This document shows positions 53,480 to 62,997 of a stretch of 64,000 nucleotides of DNA, one piece after another. Positions within the stretch are counted from its first letter, which is position 1; each line of letters starts with the position of its first letter. The notes under the pieces are model-generated. The model made no database searches. It worked only from the letters and a program-made list of their open reading frames with translations, and was not told the origin of the DNA. The DNA is taken from positions 62,001 through 126,000 of the forward strand of contig NZ_MVOL01000017.1 of assembly GCF_002018875.1 (NCBI RefSeq), written 5' to 3'. The DNA comes from Pseudomonas sp. MF4836 (lineage in GTDB: Bacteria > Pseudomonadota > Gammaproteobacteria > Pseudomonadales > Pseudomonadaceae). Both the position numbers and the translations under genes were made by a program.

Positions 53480-55828
53480 TCAACTCGGTAGCTCCAGAAC
53501 CGTGCGCGCCAGAATGTTGCGCTGCACTTCGTTGGAGCCGCCGTAGATCTTCGCGGCACTGCCGTTGTAGAGCGCGGCCAGCAGGTGTTGCTGCCCGTCC
53601 CCCGTCGCCGTCGCCCCGGCCAAGGCGCCCAGGGACCCGGCACTGCGCACGATGGCCAGGCCGATGCGCTGGTAAGTCTCAGTCGCCCAGATCTTGAGTA
53701 TCGACACCGAGGGCGGCAAAGCCTCCCCGCGTTTCACATAGTCGGCGTACTGGGTGTAAAGCGCGGTGAGGTTCGCCACATCCAGGGCCAACTCGGCATA
53801 ACGGGTACGGAAGGCAGAGTCGGCCATCAAATCAAGCTGCTGCCCCAGCGCCTTCAAATGCCCCAACGCATGCTGCGACTGCTTGGGGCTCCCCAAGTGC
53901 AGGCGCTCGAACCCGAGCAAAGCCTTGGCAATGGTCCAGCCTTGGTTCACCTGCCCTACCAGGTTTTCATGGGGCACACGCACGTTGTCGAAGAACACCT
54001 CACAGAACTCACAGTGCCCGGCGAGATCACGTATCGGACGCACACTGATACCCGGCGAGTTCAGGTCACAGAGCAGGAAGCTGATACCCGCCTGCGGTTT
54101 GGCCGCCTTGTCGGTGCGCACCAACAGGAAAATGTGGGTGGCATCCTGGGCCAGGGTGGTCCAGGTTTTCTGGCCCGAAACAATGAAGTGCTCGCCCTCA
54201 AGCAGCGCCTCAGCACGCAGGTTGGCAAGGTCCGAGCCGGCATTGGGTTCGGAATAACCCTGGCACCAGATGTTCTCTCCGCTCAAGATTTTCGGTAGAA
54301 AACGCTGTTGCTGCTCGGCGGTTCCGAACCGCATCAGAACCGGCCCCACCATCAAAATCCCCTGATCCGGGGATCTTGCTACGCCGTAGGCTTCGAACTC
54401 CTCGTGCCAGGCGATCAGCTTGGCGGCAGGCAACCCCATGCCGCCATGAGCTTCAGGCCAGGCAGGGGCGATCCAGCCCTGCTGGGACAGGCAGCGGTAC
54501 CAATCGCCGATTTCGTGCCAATGCACCCGGCGCGGCATATGCCGCAGGGGCGTTGGATAGTGCCTGACGAGAAAGGCGCGCAACATGCGGCGAAATTCGC
54601 CGTCTGACCAACAATCCCAATCGCCACGCCTCGGAAACTCACCGCTCCAGTCGCAAACCACCTGGTCCCGGGGGTTGTCATTTCGCGTCAGCTCGAGCCA
54701 GCGCAGCTTCAGGGTCTGCTCCGACCCGAAACGTGGCAGTAGCGCCAACACACGCTTGAAATAAAGCCCTACGTCGCACTCATCGGTCACGCCCATGGCG
54801 CCATGGAGGTGGACTGCCGCCTGACCGGCCTCCATGGCCGCGTGGCCGGCGCACAAATTGGCTTGCAGCGAGGCGATATTCAGCGCCTGATCCGTGGCAC
54901 TAGCGACAGCCTGGCGCAGGCTGGCACGGGCCAGCTCGATCTGAATCAGCACATCGACACAGCGGTGCTGCAATACCTGGAAACTGCCGATCGGTTTGCC
55001 AAACTGGTGACGTTGCGAGATGTAGTCCCGGGTCAGTTCATGCATCTGCTCGGCAGCGCCCAGCAACTCGGCGCCGTACAACAGGCGACCGATGGCGGCG
55101 GCTCGGCCCAGCAGCTCGGCGACCTCCGGCCCCTGGGCAACAATCGCCGGCCGCGACAGGCGAACACCGTCGAAGCACAAGCGGGCCCGACAGCGCCCGT
55201 CGGCCTCGATCTGCGGCTCGACCCGAAGGCCTGCATTGTCGGCTGCCACGTACAGCAATATCGGCCCCCCTTGCTCATCCAGAGCAACGATCAGCCAGCC
55301 ATCGGCCGGGTCGACAGGCACCACATACGGCGCCATGCCATACAGGCGACGCTCACCCTCCCCCCCAACTTCGATTCGACAGGCCATGGACGACGCACTC
55401 AGCCGCTCATCCAGATCCAGAGCGACGCCGACGATACGCTCGCCGCTTAACACCCACTCCAGAAGTTCACGAGCAGCGGCGGATGACGCACCGGCCAGCA
55501 GCGTCACCACCACGCCAGCAACTGCCGTGAACGGTTCGGGCGCCAGCCAGCGCCCGACTTTACGCGCCACCGCCGACGCGGCATCAAGGCCCAGCCCCAG
55601 TCCGCCGAGTGCCTCGGGCACCAGCATGGCCGGCCAGCCCAGGGCGACGATCTGCTGCCAGTCGTCACGGCCAAACTCCTGTTTTGGCAGCTCCTGGGGC
55701 TCGAATACGCGGTGCTGCCGGGGCACATTCAGGCCTCCGCGGTCCCTGAGAAATTTTTCTGCCGAATCCTCGATCGCGACCAGTACTTCTGTCATTTCTG
55801 CCTGAGGGTTGTGCATAGGGTGTGTCAT
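53480..55828 (-). CDS. fused acyl-CoA dehydrogenase (two ACAD modules, FadE34-like)
   Basis: This 782-residue protein consists of two acyl-CoA dehydrogenase modules. The N-terminal one (~1-385, LGGLGLGLDAASAVARKVGRW to GAMGVTDECDVGLYFKRVLALL) looks degenerate. The C-terminal one (~400-782) has WCQGYSEPNAGSDLANLRAEA, GQKTWTTLAQDATHIFLLVRTD and GGSNEVQRNILARTVLELP. Fusions of this kind act on bulky or branched CoA esters in steroid-type beta-oxidation. It would introduce the 2,3-double bond before the MaoC pair. GAGG lies five bases before the ATG. Confidence 0.87.
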   Translation of the reverse strand: MTHPMHNPQAEMTEVLVAIEDSAEKFLRDRGGLNVPRQHRVFEPQELPKQEFGRDDWQQIVALGWPAMLVPEALGGLGLGLDAASAVARKVGRWLAPEPFTAVAGVVVTLLAGASSAAARELLEWVLSGERIVGVALDLDERLSASSMACRIEVGGEGERRLYGMAPYVVPVDPADGWLIVALDEQGGPILLYVAADNAGLRVEPQIEADGRCRARLCFDGVRLSRPAIVAQGPEVAELLGRAAAIGRLLYGAELLGAAEQMHELTRDYISQRHQFGKPIGSFQVLQHRCVDVLIQIELARASLRQAVASATDQALNIASLQANLCAGHAAMEAGQAAVHLHGAMGVTDECDVGLYFKRVLALLPRFGSEQTLKLRWLELTRNDNPRDQVVCDWSGEFPRRGDWDCWSDGEFRRMLRAFLVRHYPTPLRHMPRRVHWHEIGDWYRCLSQQGWIAPAWPEAHGGMGLPAAKLIAWHEEFEAYGVARSPDQGILMVGPVLMRFGTAEQQQRFLPKILSGENIWCQGYSEPNAGSDLANLRAEALLEGEHFIVSGQKTWTTLAQDATHIFLLVRTDKAAKPQAGISFLLCDLNSPGISVRPIRDLAGHCEFCEVFFDNVRVPHENLVGQVNQGWTIAKALLGFERLHLGSPKQSQHALGHLKALGQQLDLMADSAFRTRYAELALDVANLTALYTQYADYVKRGEALPPSVSILKIWATETYQRIGLAIVRSAGSLGALAGATATGDGQQHLLAALYNGSAAKIYGGSNEVQRNILARTVLELPS

Positions 55829-55987
55829 GGTTACCTCGCTTTTTTAGACGCCTTTATCGGCAGTTGCGCTGAGCGCCATTGGCCCAGACAGCCGGCCTTG
55901 CGAAAACTGTCGACCTGTTCGGTGCCTTTTTATTGTTCGATCGGCCACTGCCTGACCGCCCTTGACTCGTCTGCCTCCTACCTATGC

Positions 55988-57637
55988 TCAGGGTTCCTGG
56001 GTCAACAGGCCGCGGCCGATGACCTGGGCCTGAATTTCCGCAGCCCCCTCGAAAATGCTGAGGATCCTGGCGTCGCACAGCACGCGGCTGATTTCAAACT
56101 CCAACGAATAGCCATTGCCACCATGGATCTGCAAACCCGCGTCGGCGTTGCTCCACGCCACCCGGGCAGCCAGCAACTTGGCCATGCCAGCCTGGATGTC
56201 ACAGCGCCGGCCCTGCTCCTTGGCTGTCGCTGAAAACACCGTGAGCTGACGGGCCATGATCACTTCGGCCAACATCATCGCGAGCTTGTCCGACACCCGT
56301 GGGAACTCGATAATCGGTGCCCCGAACTGCTGGCGATCGAGTGCGTATTGCCATGCCAGGTCGAACGCGCGCCACGCCACGCCAACCGCCCGGGCTGCGG
56401 TCTGTATCCGGGCCCCCTCGAAGGTTTGCATCAGTTGCCGAAAGCCCTGGCCCTGCACTCCACCCAGCAGCCCGTTAGCGTCGACTGCAAAACCATCAAA
56501 ACCGATTTCGTACTCTTTCATGCCCCGGTACCCCAGGACCTCGATCTCCCCACCACTCATACCCGCCGCAGGAAACGGTTCGGCTTGAGTACCTCGGGGT
56601 TTCCCCGCCAAAAACATCGACAGTCCGGCATGCCCCTCAACCCCTGGTTCGGACCTCGCCAGCAAGGTCATCAAGTCGCTGCGGGCGGCGTGGGTAATCC
56701 AGGTTTTGTTGCCGTCAATGCGCCATCCGCCATCGACCGTGCGACTGGCGCGGGTACGCAGCGAAGCGAGGTCGGAACCGCTGTTGGGCTCGGTGAACAC
56801 CGCCGTTGGCAAGATGTCTCCCGAGGCAATCCCCGGCAGCCAACGGGCCTTTTGTTCAGCAGTGCCGACCGAGTCGATAAGGTCCCCGGCGATTTCCGAG
56901 CGTGTGCCCAGCGAGCCGGCCGCGATCCAGCCGCGACTGAGCTCCTCGGTGACGATGCACATCGCTCGCTTGCCCAGCCCCATGCCGCCGTATTCAGTGG
57001 GGATGCAGATGCCAAACACCCCAAGCTCCGCCAACTGGGCAATCAACGCATCGGGGATCAACTCATCGTTGAGGTGCCACTGATGGGCATAGGGGGTGAT
57101 TTCGTTGGCGGTAAAGCGCCGAAACTGATCGCGAATCAGGTCCAGATCCTGATCGAACAGGGTTTCGCTGACCCTGTCGCCCTCACGCCAGGCCTGCACC
57201 AGGGCCAAGCGCCCCGCCGCCCCACCGGCGGCTTGCAGAGCGCGAACATCCGGGTGTTCGGCAAGCCGCCGGGCGGCAGGCTCCAGATCCAGCTCCCCAG
57301 GGCGAAATATCTCGTTCTGCCCCATCGGGATGCCGCCAGAGAGCTGAGCCAGGTATTCGGCGATGCCTACGGCTAGGGCCATTTCATCCACCTTGCCCAA
57401 GTGCCCCTTGGCCGCCAATTGCCGGCCCCACTCGGCAGATCGAACAATCGCCTCCACCGTTGTCGCCACCCAGGCCAAACCATGGAGCAGGCGCTGATGC
57501 TGCTTGAGCGCAGCCGAAGCTGGCGGGCCGTCACTGCAGAAAAACTCACGGGCCGCCCCGTGAAGGGTGTGCCCATAGTGTTGCGCCGCCTGCGCAGCGC
57601 CCTGCAAATGAGCGGTAAAAGAAGTTGTTGTTGTCAT
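55988..57637 (-). CDS. mcd: methylsuccinyl-CoA dehydrogenase-like acyl-CoA dehydrogenase (Mcd type)
   Basis: This 549-residue ACAD has a ~150-residue N-terminal helical extension before the catalytic module (DLDLIRDQFRRFTANEITPYAHQW), the size and layout of (2S)-methylsuccinyl-CoA dehydrogenase from the ethylmalonyl-CoA pathway (about 547 residues). FAD and substrate motifs are TAVFTEPNSGSDLASLRTRA, GNKTWITHAARSD and IHGGNGYSLEFEISRVLCDARILSIFEGAAEIQAQ. The ATG at 57637 with GAGACGG upstream gives the family start. Its neighbour is an Mct-like CoA-transferase, which makes methylsuccinyl-CoA the most likely substrate. Confidence 0.78.
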   Translation of the reverse strand: MTTTTSFTAHLQGAAQAAQHYGHTLHGAAREFFCSDGPPASAALKQHQRLLHGLAWVATTVEAIVRSAEWGRQLAAKGHLGKVDEMALAVGIAEYLAQLSGGIPMGQNEIFRPGELDLEPAARRLAEHPDVRALQAAGGAAGRLALVQAWREGDRVSETLFDQDLDLIRDQFRRFTANEITPYAHQWHLNDELIPDALIAQLAELGVFGICIPTEYGGMGLGKRAMCIVTEELSRGWIAAGSLGTRSEIAGDLIDSVGTAEQKARWLPGIASGDILPTAVFTEPNSGSDLASLRTRASRTVDGGWRIDGNKTWITHAARSDLMTLLARSEPGVEGHAGLSMFLAGKPRGTQAEPFPAAGMSGGEIEVLGYRGMKEYEIGFDGFAVDANGLLGGVQGQGFRQLMQTFEGARIQTAARAVGVAWRAFDLAWQYALDRQQFGAPIIEFPRVSDKLAMMLAEVIMARQLTVFSATAKEQGRRCDIQAGMAKLLAARVAWSNADAGLQIHGGNGYSLEFEISRVLCDARILSIFEGAAEIQAQVIGRGLLTQEP

Positions 57638-57689
57638 AACCGTCTCAATCAATGAATGCATTCATGAAGTTGCCAACCAGGCGCCGCCA

Positions 57690-58916
57690 TTACCCATGCC
57701 GGCTGCTCGCCACCAACCCGCTGTCATGCAGTTGGGCGATCTGCGCCGAGGTCAGTGACAGCACCTGCTCCAGGACCTGATCGGTGTTTTCCCCGAGATA
57801 AGGCGCCCGCACACCGGCATCGCGCGAGGTGCCGACAAAGGTCGCGGCCGCCCCGGGGGCTGGATACGTCAGCCCGCTGGGGTGGGTCAGTTGCGTATAG
57901 AGCGGCGAAGAAAGCGCCAGGCGCGGGTCGACCTGCATGGCCTCGCCCAAGGTGCGATAAGGGCTCCAGCACAGGTCATTGGCAGCAAAGCGGGCCGTCA
58001 CCTGTTCCAGGGTGAGCTCGGCAATACAGCGCTCGAAGATCGGGAACAAGGCACCGCGATGGATAAAGCGCTGCCCTTCATCACGCTCAAAAGAAACGCC
58101 AAGGACACCTTCCAGTTGCTCGATCCGCTGTTTGAGCTGCAAAGCGTTCAGCAGCCCTTTCCATTGCTTGGCGGTAATGGCAACCACCATCAGGTATTGG
58201 TCATCAGCCGTAACGAAGTCCCGCCCAAAAGCGCCAAACAGCGCATTCCCCTGACGAGCCCGATCGCCACTGTGCAGGGCTTCGGCGATCTGCCCGGTAT
58301 TGCCCAATGCCGCCATGGCCACGTCAGACAGCGGGATTCGAACCTCCTGCCCTTGCCCGGTCAGGTTCCGCTGACGCTCTGCCGCCAGCGTCGTAAAAGC
58401 CGCGTAGGCCCCCGTCAGCAGATCCCAAGCCGGCAGCACATGGTTCACCGGGCGCTCTGCATTGACCTCATCGCCCGTCATGTAGGGCACGCCAATCGCA
58501 GCATTGACGGTGTAGTCGACCGCCGACGTACCGTCCCCCCAGCCCATGACCCGCACCGTAATCAAATCCGCGCGCTGCTTGCACAAGGCTTCATGGGCAA
58601 GAAAACCGCCCACCGGGAAGTTGGTGACGAAAATTCCCGCATTCGCCCCGGGCGCGGTGATCAGATCGATGGCCAACTGCCGACCTTCGGCGCGCGACAG
58701 GTCCAACGCCACGGATTGCTTGCCTTTATTCAAGCCCTCCCAATACAAGCTCGCGCCGGAACTGGATACCGGCCAACGCTTAAAGTCGGGGCCGCCGCCG
58801 ATGGGGTCGATGCGAATCACTTCGGCGCCCAACTGTTGCAAATGCAAGGCACAGGAAGGCGCGGCGATAAAAGACGCACATTCGATGACACGTAAACCTT
58901 TCAAGAACGGGTACAT
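57690..58916 (-). CDS. mct: 2-methylfumaryl-CoA isomerase-like CoA-transferase (Mct, mesaconyl-CoA C1-C4 transferase)
   Basis: This 408-residue class III CoA-transferase closely follows the pattern of Chloroflexus mesaconyl-C1-CoA:C4-CoA transferase (409 residues): IRIDPIGGGPDFKRWPV, LYWEGLNKGKQSVALDL, VDYTVNAAIGVPYMTG, VNHVLPAWDLLTG and GNALFGAFGRDF. The Asp in PAWD (near residue 165) is the conserved catalytic carboxylate. It moves CoA within mesaconyl-CoA from C1 to C4. The upstream AGGAG supports the ATG at 58916. Together with the Mcd- and Meh-like neighbours it defines the pathway. Confidence 0.85.
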   Translation of the reverse strand: MYPFLKGLRVIECASFIAAPSCALHLQQLGAEVIRIDPIGGGPDFKRWPVSSSGASLYWEGLNKGKQSVALDLSRAEGRQLAIDLITAPGANAGIFVTNFPVGGFLAHEALCKQRADLITVRVMGWGDGTSAVDYTVNAAIGVPYMTGDEVNAERPVNHVLPAWDLLTGAYAAFTTLAAERQRNLTGQGQEVRIPLSDVAMAALGNTGQIAEALHSGDRARQGNALFGAFGRDFVTADDQYLMVVAITAKQWKGLLNALQLKQRIEQLEGVLGVSFERDEGQRFIHRGALFPIFERCIAELTLEQVTARFAANDLCWSPYRTLGEAMQVDPRLALSSPLYTQLTHPSGLTYPAPGAAATFVGTSRDAGVRAPYLGENTDQVLEQVLSLTSAQIAQLHDSGLVASSRHG

Positions 58917-58972
58917 GGGACCTGGCTCCTGCCGCTGAATCTATTGAGGGGGTTGGCTCTCGCGTGCAGCGC

Positions 58973-60184
58973 TCAACTCACCCGCTCAAAAATCGCCGCC
59001 AGCCCTTGGCCGCCACCGATACACATAGTCTCCAGGCCGTAGCGGCCATTACGCCGCCCCAGTTCGCGCAGCATGGTCGCCAGAATCCGGGTCCCTGTAG
59101 CACCAACCGGATGGCCCAGGGAAATCCCTGAACCATTGACGTTCAGGCGCTCATAGTCGCCCGCGTTGAAAGACAAGGCGCTGGTGCATGCCAGGACTTG
59201 CGCGGCGAACGCTTCGTTGATTTCAATCAGGTCCATGTCCTTGAGCGTCAGCCCGGCACGGCGCAGTACCAACTCGGTGGCCGGCACCGGGCCGATGCCC
59301 ATACGCTCAGGCTCAACTCCCGTCACCGCCCAGTTGACCAGCCGGCCAAAAGGCCGCAATCCAAGCGCCTCAGCCTTTTCACGGGTTGTGACAATGCACA
59401 CGGCGGCGCCGTCGTTCTGGCCGCTGGCGTTGCCCGCAGTCACCGTGGCTTCGGGGTCGGCGCCCAGGCGCACGGCCTTGAGTGCAGCCAGGCTTTCAAT
59501 CGACACATCGGCCCGTGGATGCTCGTCGACGCTGACCTGCATCACCCCGTTGCGAGTCTTGACTGCGACCGGAACGATCTCCTCCTCAAAACTGCCATTA
59601 GCCTGCGCGGCAATCGCCCGCTGGTGAGAGCGCAGCGCCATTTCATCCTGCGCATGCCGACTGATGGAGTATTCACGACGAAGGTTTTCTGCGGTCTCCA
59701 GCATGCCGCCCGCCACCGGGTAGTGCTTGCCACCCGAAGTGATACGCCCCCGTGCAATGCGGTCCCACAATGGGCTGGAATCTCCCCGCAAGCCCCAGCG
59801 ATTGCCCAGCACGTAGTGTTCAGCCTGGCTCATGCTTTCCGCACCGCCAGCAATGACCAGATCACAAGCCCCGGTCTGCACTCGCATTGCGGCATCAATC
59901 ACCGCTTGCAGGCCGGAACCACAGCGCCGATCCAGTTGCAAACCAGGGACTCGAACCACCAGCCCGGCGTCCAGCGCCGCGACCCGCCCAATAGCGGGGG
60001 CTTCGCCGTTGGGGTAGCACTGGCCAAGGATAACGTCGTCAATCACCTCGGGCGGTAGTCCGGTGCGCTTGACCAACTCACCGATCAGTTGTGCTGCCAG
60101 CTCGACAGCGGGAACGTCACGAAAGATGCCGCCATAGCGACCTACCGCAGTACGCATCGGCTCACAAATAACTGCTTCACGCAT
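58973..60184 (-). CDS. thiolase (acetyl-CoA acyltransferase, PcaF-like)
   Basis: This 403-residue thiolase has catalytic Cys in DRRCGSGLQAV (near residue 89), His in VNGSGISLGHPVGATG and the second Cys in MCIGGGQGLAAIF. Length and motifs match degradative thiolases including 3-oxoadipyl-CoA thiolase. It would cleave the 3-oxoacyl-CoA made by the SDR, releasing acetyl-CoA. I chose the ATG at 60184 rather than a GTG three codons earlier. It sits between the Mct and lyase genes. Confidence 0.9.
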   Translation of the reverse strand: MREAVICEPMRTAVGRYGGIFRDVPAVELAAQLIGELVKRTGLPPEVIDDVILGQCYPNGEAPAIGRVAALDAGLVVRVPGLQLDRRCGSGLQAVIDAAMRVQTGACDLVIAGGAESMSQAEHYVLGNRWGLRGDSSPLWDRIARGRITSGGKHYPVAGGMLETAENLRREYSISRHAQDEMALRSHQRAIAAQANGSFEEEIVPVAVKTRNGVMQVSVDEHPRADVSIESLAALKAVRLGADPEATVTAGNASGQNDGAAVCIVTTREKAEALGLRPFGRLVNWAVTGVEPERMGIGPVPATELVLRRAGLTLKDMDLIEINEAFAAQVLACTSALSFNAGDYERLNVNGSGISLGHPVGATGTRILATMLRELGRRNGRYGLETMCIGGGQGLAAIFERVS

Positions 60185-60319
60185 AGTGTTCACTCACTTT
60201 GTAGAGAAATGATTTCGAGGGGCCGCACAGCAGGGGACGCCCCCCGTTCAGGACGTTTGAACAGGCGCGCTCGACCGGGGGCTTGGAAGCGGCTATCCGG
60301 GCAGCGCCGAACCAGGCGT

Positions 60320-61150
60320 TCATACTGCGCAGTCCCCGGTGTTGATCGCTCGGGCAAGAATGCGTCGTGCTCGCTCGATCAGCGGCCGGTCGATCATCTC
60401 GCCATCAAGCTGCACCACGGCGCCGCTGTCACAGGCCTTCAGCGCAGCGCGCGCCCAGGCAATCGCTTGGGCATCCGGCACGAACGCCTGCTTGATCGGC
60501 AACACCTGGCGCGGGTGAATCGCCAGCTTGCCGCCAAAGCCAAGGCCGGCGGCCATCAATGCCTCGTGGTGCACCGCCTCCGGGTCGTCAAAACGTGTGG
60601 CAATACCGTCCAACGGCGGCGGCAAGCCTGCCAGGCGCGACTGCAATACCAGCGCCCCGCGGCAGTAGGCCAGCGCCCCCCAGCTCGGCTGGCAGCCCAG
60701 GTCCAGGGCAAGATCCAGCGCACCCAGGGCGGCTTGAACCACACCCGGGGCCTGAAGCAGGCCGGCGAGGTCAATAAAGGCGTTGGCGGTTTCCACGAGT
60801 GCAATCACCGGCACCTGGTACCCCAGCAGATCGTGCACGCGCTGGATATCGGCGGCCGTTTCGGCCTTGGCCAGCATCAGCCCATCAAAACGCGCAGCGC
60901 GCAGCGCGATGAGATCGCCTTCGAAGGCCTCGCTGGCGGCGGCATTGATCCGAATAATGACCGGCACCGATTGAATCCCATGTAGAGCCACGGAGCGCCG
61001 AGCTACGTCGCGTGCTGCCGGCGCCACGCCGTCTTCCAGATCCAGAACGACGGTATCGGCCCCACTGGCGGCAGCCTTGGCAAAACGCTCGGGGCGATCG
61101 CCCGGCACAAACAAGGCCGCAATCGGCGCCCGAAAAGAGCTGCTTAACAT
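60320..61150 (-). CDS. citramalyl-CoA lyase-like HpcH/HpaI/CitE protein
   Basis: This 276-residue CitE-family TIM barrel has LFVPGDRPERFAKAAASGADTVVLDLEDGV at the N-terminus (metal-binding Glu/Asp), IIRINA, VIALVETANAF and GFGGKLAIHPRQVLPIKQAF. These are the motifs of malyl- and citramalyl-CoA lyases. It would split citramalyl-CoA into acetyl-CoA and pyruvate, the last step of the proposed route. Its ATG overlaps the restored end of the upstream Meh-like gene by a few bases. Confidence 0.85.
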   Translation of the reverse strand: MLSSSFRAPIAALFVPGDRPERFAKAAASGADTVVLDLEDGVAPAARDVARRSVALHGIQSVPVIIRINAAASEAFEGDLIALRAARFDGLMLAKAETAADIQRVHDLLGYQVPVIALVETANAFIDLAGLLQAPGVVQAALGALDLALDLGCQPSWGALAYCRGALVLQSRLAGLPPPLDGIATRFDDPEAVHHEALMAAGLGFGGKLAIHPRQVLPIKQAFVPDAQAIAWARAALKACDSGAVVQLDGEMIDRPLIERARRILARAINTGDCAV

Positions 61151-61262
61151 GTCGCACTGGCCTCCATGTTCACCTGGTTATCCGCATCCTGGGTCCACCC
61201 CTCAAGGCTGGCTCCCTGCTGCTGCCAATTCACCGCAGCACGAAATGCCCGTCCGCCAATCA
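61144..61262 (-). other. out-of-frame 3' end of the Meh-like gene
   Basis: On the minus strand after the premature TGA, the +1-shifted frame reads LIGGRAFRAAVNWQQQ and then SLEGWTQDADNQVNMEASATC-stop. The piece resembles the C-terminal strand of Meh-type hydratases (Trp...Asp-Ala...Met-Glu-Ala). Joining it by one extra base gives a 284-residue product whose stop overlaps the lyase start. Confidence 0.7.
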
Positions 61263-61997
61263 AGGGGCTAGACCACGGTAGGCAAAGCGTTGCGGCACCC
61301 GCCCGGCATGGCTGGCCATCAGGTTGAAGAGCACGCTGGCCTGCAGCGGCCCATGGACCACCAGCCCGGGGTAACCCTCTTCACCGGTGGCGTAGGGCAA
61401 GTCGTAGTGGATGCGGTGGGCATTGAAGGTCAGTGCGCTGTAACGCAGCAGCAGCGTTGGCGGCGTCTGTACCCAGCATTGCCGCTGGCCCCGTCGCGGC
61501 GGTGCTGCCTCGGCTGGGCCCGCAGTGCAGGTCGCGGCGCCTCGATAGACGATGTCCTGGCGCTCGCGAATGGCCAACCTTCCAGCGCAGGACAACTCAT
61601 GTTCGACCGTGACGAAACACAACTGGCCGCTGCGCCCGGTCTTGAAGCGGATATCGGCAATGGTCGACACCCGCTGGATACGCTGGCCAAGTGGCAGCGG
61701 TGCCAGAGTGTGCACTTCACCCCCCGCCCACATTCGCCGAGGCAGAGGCACCGGCGGTAAAAAACCGCCACGTTGCGGATGCCCATCAATCCCCAGCTCA
61801 TCCATGCCGGCCTGTGCCGTGGACGGAGCAAGGCACCAGTGCAAACCCGGCGGCGCATGACTTTCGGTTTGCCAAAGATGCGGACCCAGGGTGGCACGAT
61901 AGGCCTCGAGCATCTGCTCGGTGAGCAGCGCCTCGCACACTTCGCGGCGCCCCAGCCAGGCCTGGATTGCCTCAGGTTGCTGAGTGCTCATCGCCAA
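61260..61997 (-). CDS. meh: mesaconyl-C4-CoA hydratase-like protein (Meh/HTD2), C-terminally frameshifted
   Basis: The frame encodes 245 residues of a Meh/HTD2-type double hot-dog hydratase, including WLGRREVCEALLTEQMLEAY, DGHPQRGGFLPPVPLPRRMWAGGEV, STIADIRFKTGRSGQLCFVTVEHEL, and FNAHRIHYDLPYA with YPGLVVHGPLQ. The family usually runs to ~275-285 residues and continues past the FAYRGLAP at which this frame stops. One missing base in the G4 run at 61264-61267 explains this, because the next frame continues with family-like sequence to 61144. The enzyme would hydrate mesaconyl-C4-CoA to citramalyl-CoA. It is either a sequencing artefact or a recently damaged gene. Confidence 0.82.
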   Translation of the reverse strand: MAMSTQQPEAIQAWLGRREVCEALLTEQMLEAYRATLGPHLWQTESHAPPGLHWCLAPSTAQAGMDELGIDGHPQRGGFLPPVPLPRRMWAGGEVHTLAPLPLGQRIQRVSTIADIRFKTGRSGQLCFVTVEHELSCAGRLAIRERQDIVYRGAATCTAGPAEAAPPRRGQRQCWVQTPPTLLLRYSALTFNAHRIHYDLPYATGEEGYPGLVVHGPLQASVLFNLMASHAGRVPQRFAYRGLAP

Positions 61998-62085
61998 GCC
62001 TCCGGTAAGCGGGCAAGGCAGCGTTGTTGCGGACCCTTGAAGCTCATGGCTCTATCTCCTTATTGAATGGCTGCTGACCGAGCGG

Positions 62086-62997
62086 TCAGACCGGATCCCA
62101 ACAGAACACATCGGCGCTCACCTGCAAGGGCGTGAAGCCATCGGCCAACGCCGGCATGGCATGTTCGGCGATGCTCAGCGGGCTCCAACCTTCACTCTGT
62201 TGCACCGAGCGCAGCGGGCGGCTCTGACTCATCAGCATCACTTCGTTGCGACGTACGGTGAACACCTGCCCGTTCACATCCTTGGCCCGATCGGACAGCA
62301 AGTACGCGGCGAGTGGCGTGTTCTTTTCCGGGGTCATCTGCTTGAGGCGCTCAACCCGCGCCGTCTCCTGCGGGCTCGTTTGCGGAATAGCGCTGGTCAT
62401 GCGGCTCCAGGCAAATGGGGCGATGCAGTTGGAACGCACGTTGAAGCGCTGCATGTCGAGGGCGATGGATTTGGAGAGCGCGACAATGCCCAGCTTGGCC
62501 GCCGAATAGTTGGCCTGGCCGACGTTGCCGATCAGCCCGGAGGCGCTGACCATGTGCACGAAGGCGCCACTTTCCTGCTGGCGAAAGTGCTCGGCCGCCG
62601 CACGGCTGACGAAGAAACTGCCGTTGAGGTGAACCTGGATCACCGACAACCAGTCTTGCGGGCTCATTTTGTGAAAAATCACGTCACGAATAATCCCCGC
62701 GTTGTTCACCACACCGTCGATCCGACCGAAGCTGTCCAGCGCGCAGGCGATGATGTGTTGCGCGCCACTCCACTCGGCAACGCTGTCGGTATTGATGACT
62801 GCGCGCCCGCCTTCGGCCTCGATCAGTTTCAGGGTTTCCTCAGCCGGCGAGGAGGAACCGCCCTCGCCTCCCAGTGACACGCCGACGTCGTTTATGACCA
62901 CCGCCGCACCGGCGCGCGCCATCTCCAGCGCCATGGCCCGCCCGATACCGCCACCGGCGCCCGTCACCACAATCACCTTGCTTTCTAGAATCACCAT
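62086..62997 (-). CDS. SDR-family 3-hydroxyacyl-CoA dehydrogenase (MFE-2/HSD17B4-like)
   Basis: This 303-residue SDR has TGAGGGIGRAMALEMARAGAAVVINDVGVSLGGEG (NAD site with the acidic residue after strand 2), VVNNAG, VSASGLIGNVGQANYSAAKLG (Ser, Tyr, Lys) and a ~60-residue C-terminal extension. The pattern is that of the (3R)-hydroxyacyl-CoA dehydrogenase part of peroxisomal MFE-2 and of its bacterial steroid-pathway relatives. That matches a MaoC hydratase, which yields the R-isomer. It is the first gene of the operon, and GAGG lies six bases before the ATG. Confidence 0.85.
   Translation of the reverse strand: MVILESKVIVVTGAGGGIGRAMALEMARAGAAVVINDVGVSLGGEGGSSSPAEETLKLIEAEGGRAVINTDSVAEWSGAQHIIACALDSFGRIDGVVNNAGIIRDVIFHKMSPQDWLSVIQVHLNGSFFVSRAAAEHFRQQESGAFVHMVSASGLIGNVGQANYSAAKLGIVALSKSIALDMQRFNVRSNCIAPFAWSRMTSAIPQTSPQETARVERLKQMTPEKNTPLAAYLLSDRAKDVNGQVFTVRRNEVMLMSQSRPLRSVQQSEGWSPLSIAEHAMPALADGFTPLQVSADVFCWDPV

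Noticed and set aside
60320..61997. Itaconate degradation operon as in P. aeruginosa
   Set aside because: The hydratase and lyase families fit, but the Mcd-, Mct- and beta-oxidation genes are not part of that operon. Mct pattern matches mesaconyl-CoA transferase better.
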